The translations under genes and the position numbers were made by a program. Source: Desulfurobacterium atlanticum (GTDB lineage: Bacteria; Aquificota; Aquificia; Desulfurobacteriales; Desulfurobacteriaceae). Taken from it: a DNA stretch of 53,685 nucleotides. The notes beneath the pieces are model-generated. The model was not told where the DNA came from. It made no database searches and was given only the letters and a program-made list of their open reading frames with translations. The DNA lies in contig NZ_FZOB01000010.1 of NCBI RefSeq assembly GCF_900188395.1, positions 1 to 53,685 of the forward strand, read 5' to 3'. Shown here piece by piece: positions 53,665-53,685 of this stretch. The stretch's first letter is position 1. Each line of letters opens with the position of its first letter.

Positions 53665-53685
53665 TACCTACCCCTCTTAGTCTAA

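Overview
The window is about 53.7 kb of AT-rich bacterial chromosome, densely packed and with few gaps. The gene content suggests a thermophilic, diderm, probably autotrophic bacterium of the Aquificota, most likely Desulfurobacteriaceae (Desulfurobacterium/Thermovibrio type). This is inference from several signs: a NusG with an Aquifex-like insertion, a branched-chain polyamine operon (agmatinase, aminopropyltransferase, BpsA), pyruvate phosphate dikinase, archaeal-style indolepyruvate ferredoxin oxidoreductase with phenylacetate-CoA ligases, flavin-dependent thymidylate synthase and a HerA-like ATPase.

Layout. (1) 1-2.6 kb, plus strand: rpmG, tRNA-Trp, secE, nusG, rplK, rplA, closed by a terminator instead of running into rplJL-rpoBC. 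(2) 2.6-7.2 kb, plus: tRNA-Pro with its own promoter, a lipoprotein, queC, thyX, a pmbA-like gene, rbfA and a DHH phosphoesterase, mostly overlapping. (3) 7.2-16.3 kb, minus: an orphan metal-type ABC ATPase and a DsbC-like lipoprotein, then glyQ-glyS-ppdK, then leuD-leuB. (4) 16.4-16.6 kb: a 145-bp foldback element with terminal inverted repeats and a 10-bp flanking duplication. (5) 16.6-24.7 kb, plus: hybrid histidine kinase, HerA ATPase, a cation-efflux protein with a NifX-like tail, NYN nuclease, MBL hydrolase, YdjM-like membrane protein, transaldolase and an unknown protein. The first six overlap end to start. (6) 24.8-32.2 kb: iorA-iorB, two phenylacetate-CoA ligases on opposite strands, a double-ACT protein, a lactate-permease-family transporter and a small membrane protein; these look like one aryl/2-oxoacid metabolism island. 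(7) 32.3-35.0 kb, minus: speB-speE-bpsA for thermophile polyamines. (8) 35.0-36.7 kb, plus: minCDE. (9) 36.7-38.5 kb, minus: a small predicted outer-membrane barrel and a clostripain-family lipoprotein. (10) 38.5-53.7 kb, minus: the complete S10-spc-alpha cluster from rpsJ to rplQ, including secY, adk, map, infA, rpmJ and rpoA.

Both window ends stop nine bases into what read as Leu-Asp-stop gene ends, at the two places where tuf is classically found (before the secE-nusG cluster and before rpsJ). The window may therefore be a contig bounded by duplicated tuf genes.

The most unusual parts are the overlapping kinase-HerA-efflux-NYN operon, the efflux/NifX-like fusion, the foldback element beside leuD, a terminator-like palindrome inside the ABC ATPase gene, and a structured spacer between infA and rpmJ. 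No CRISPR array, rRNA gene, prophage or intact insertion sequence was seen.
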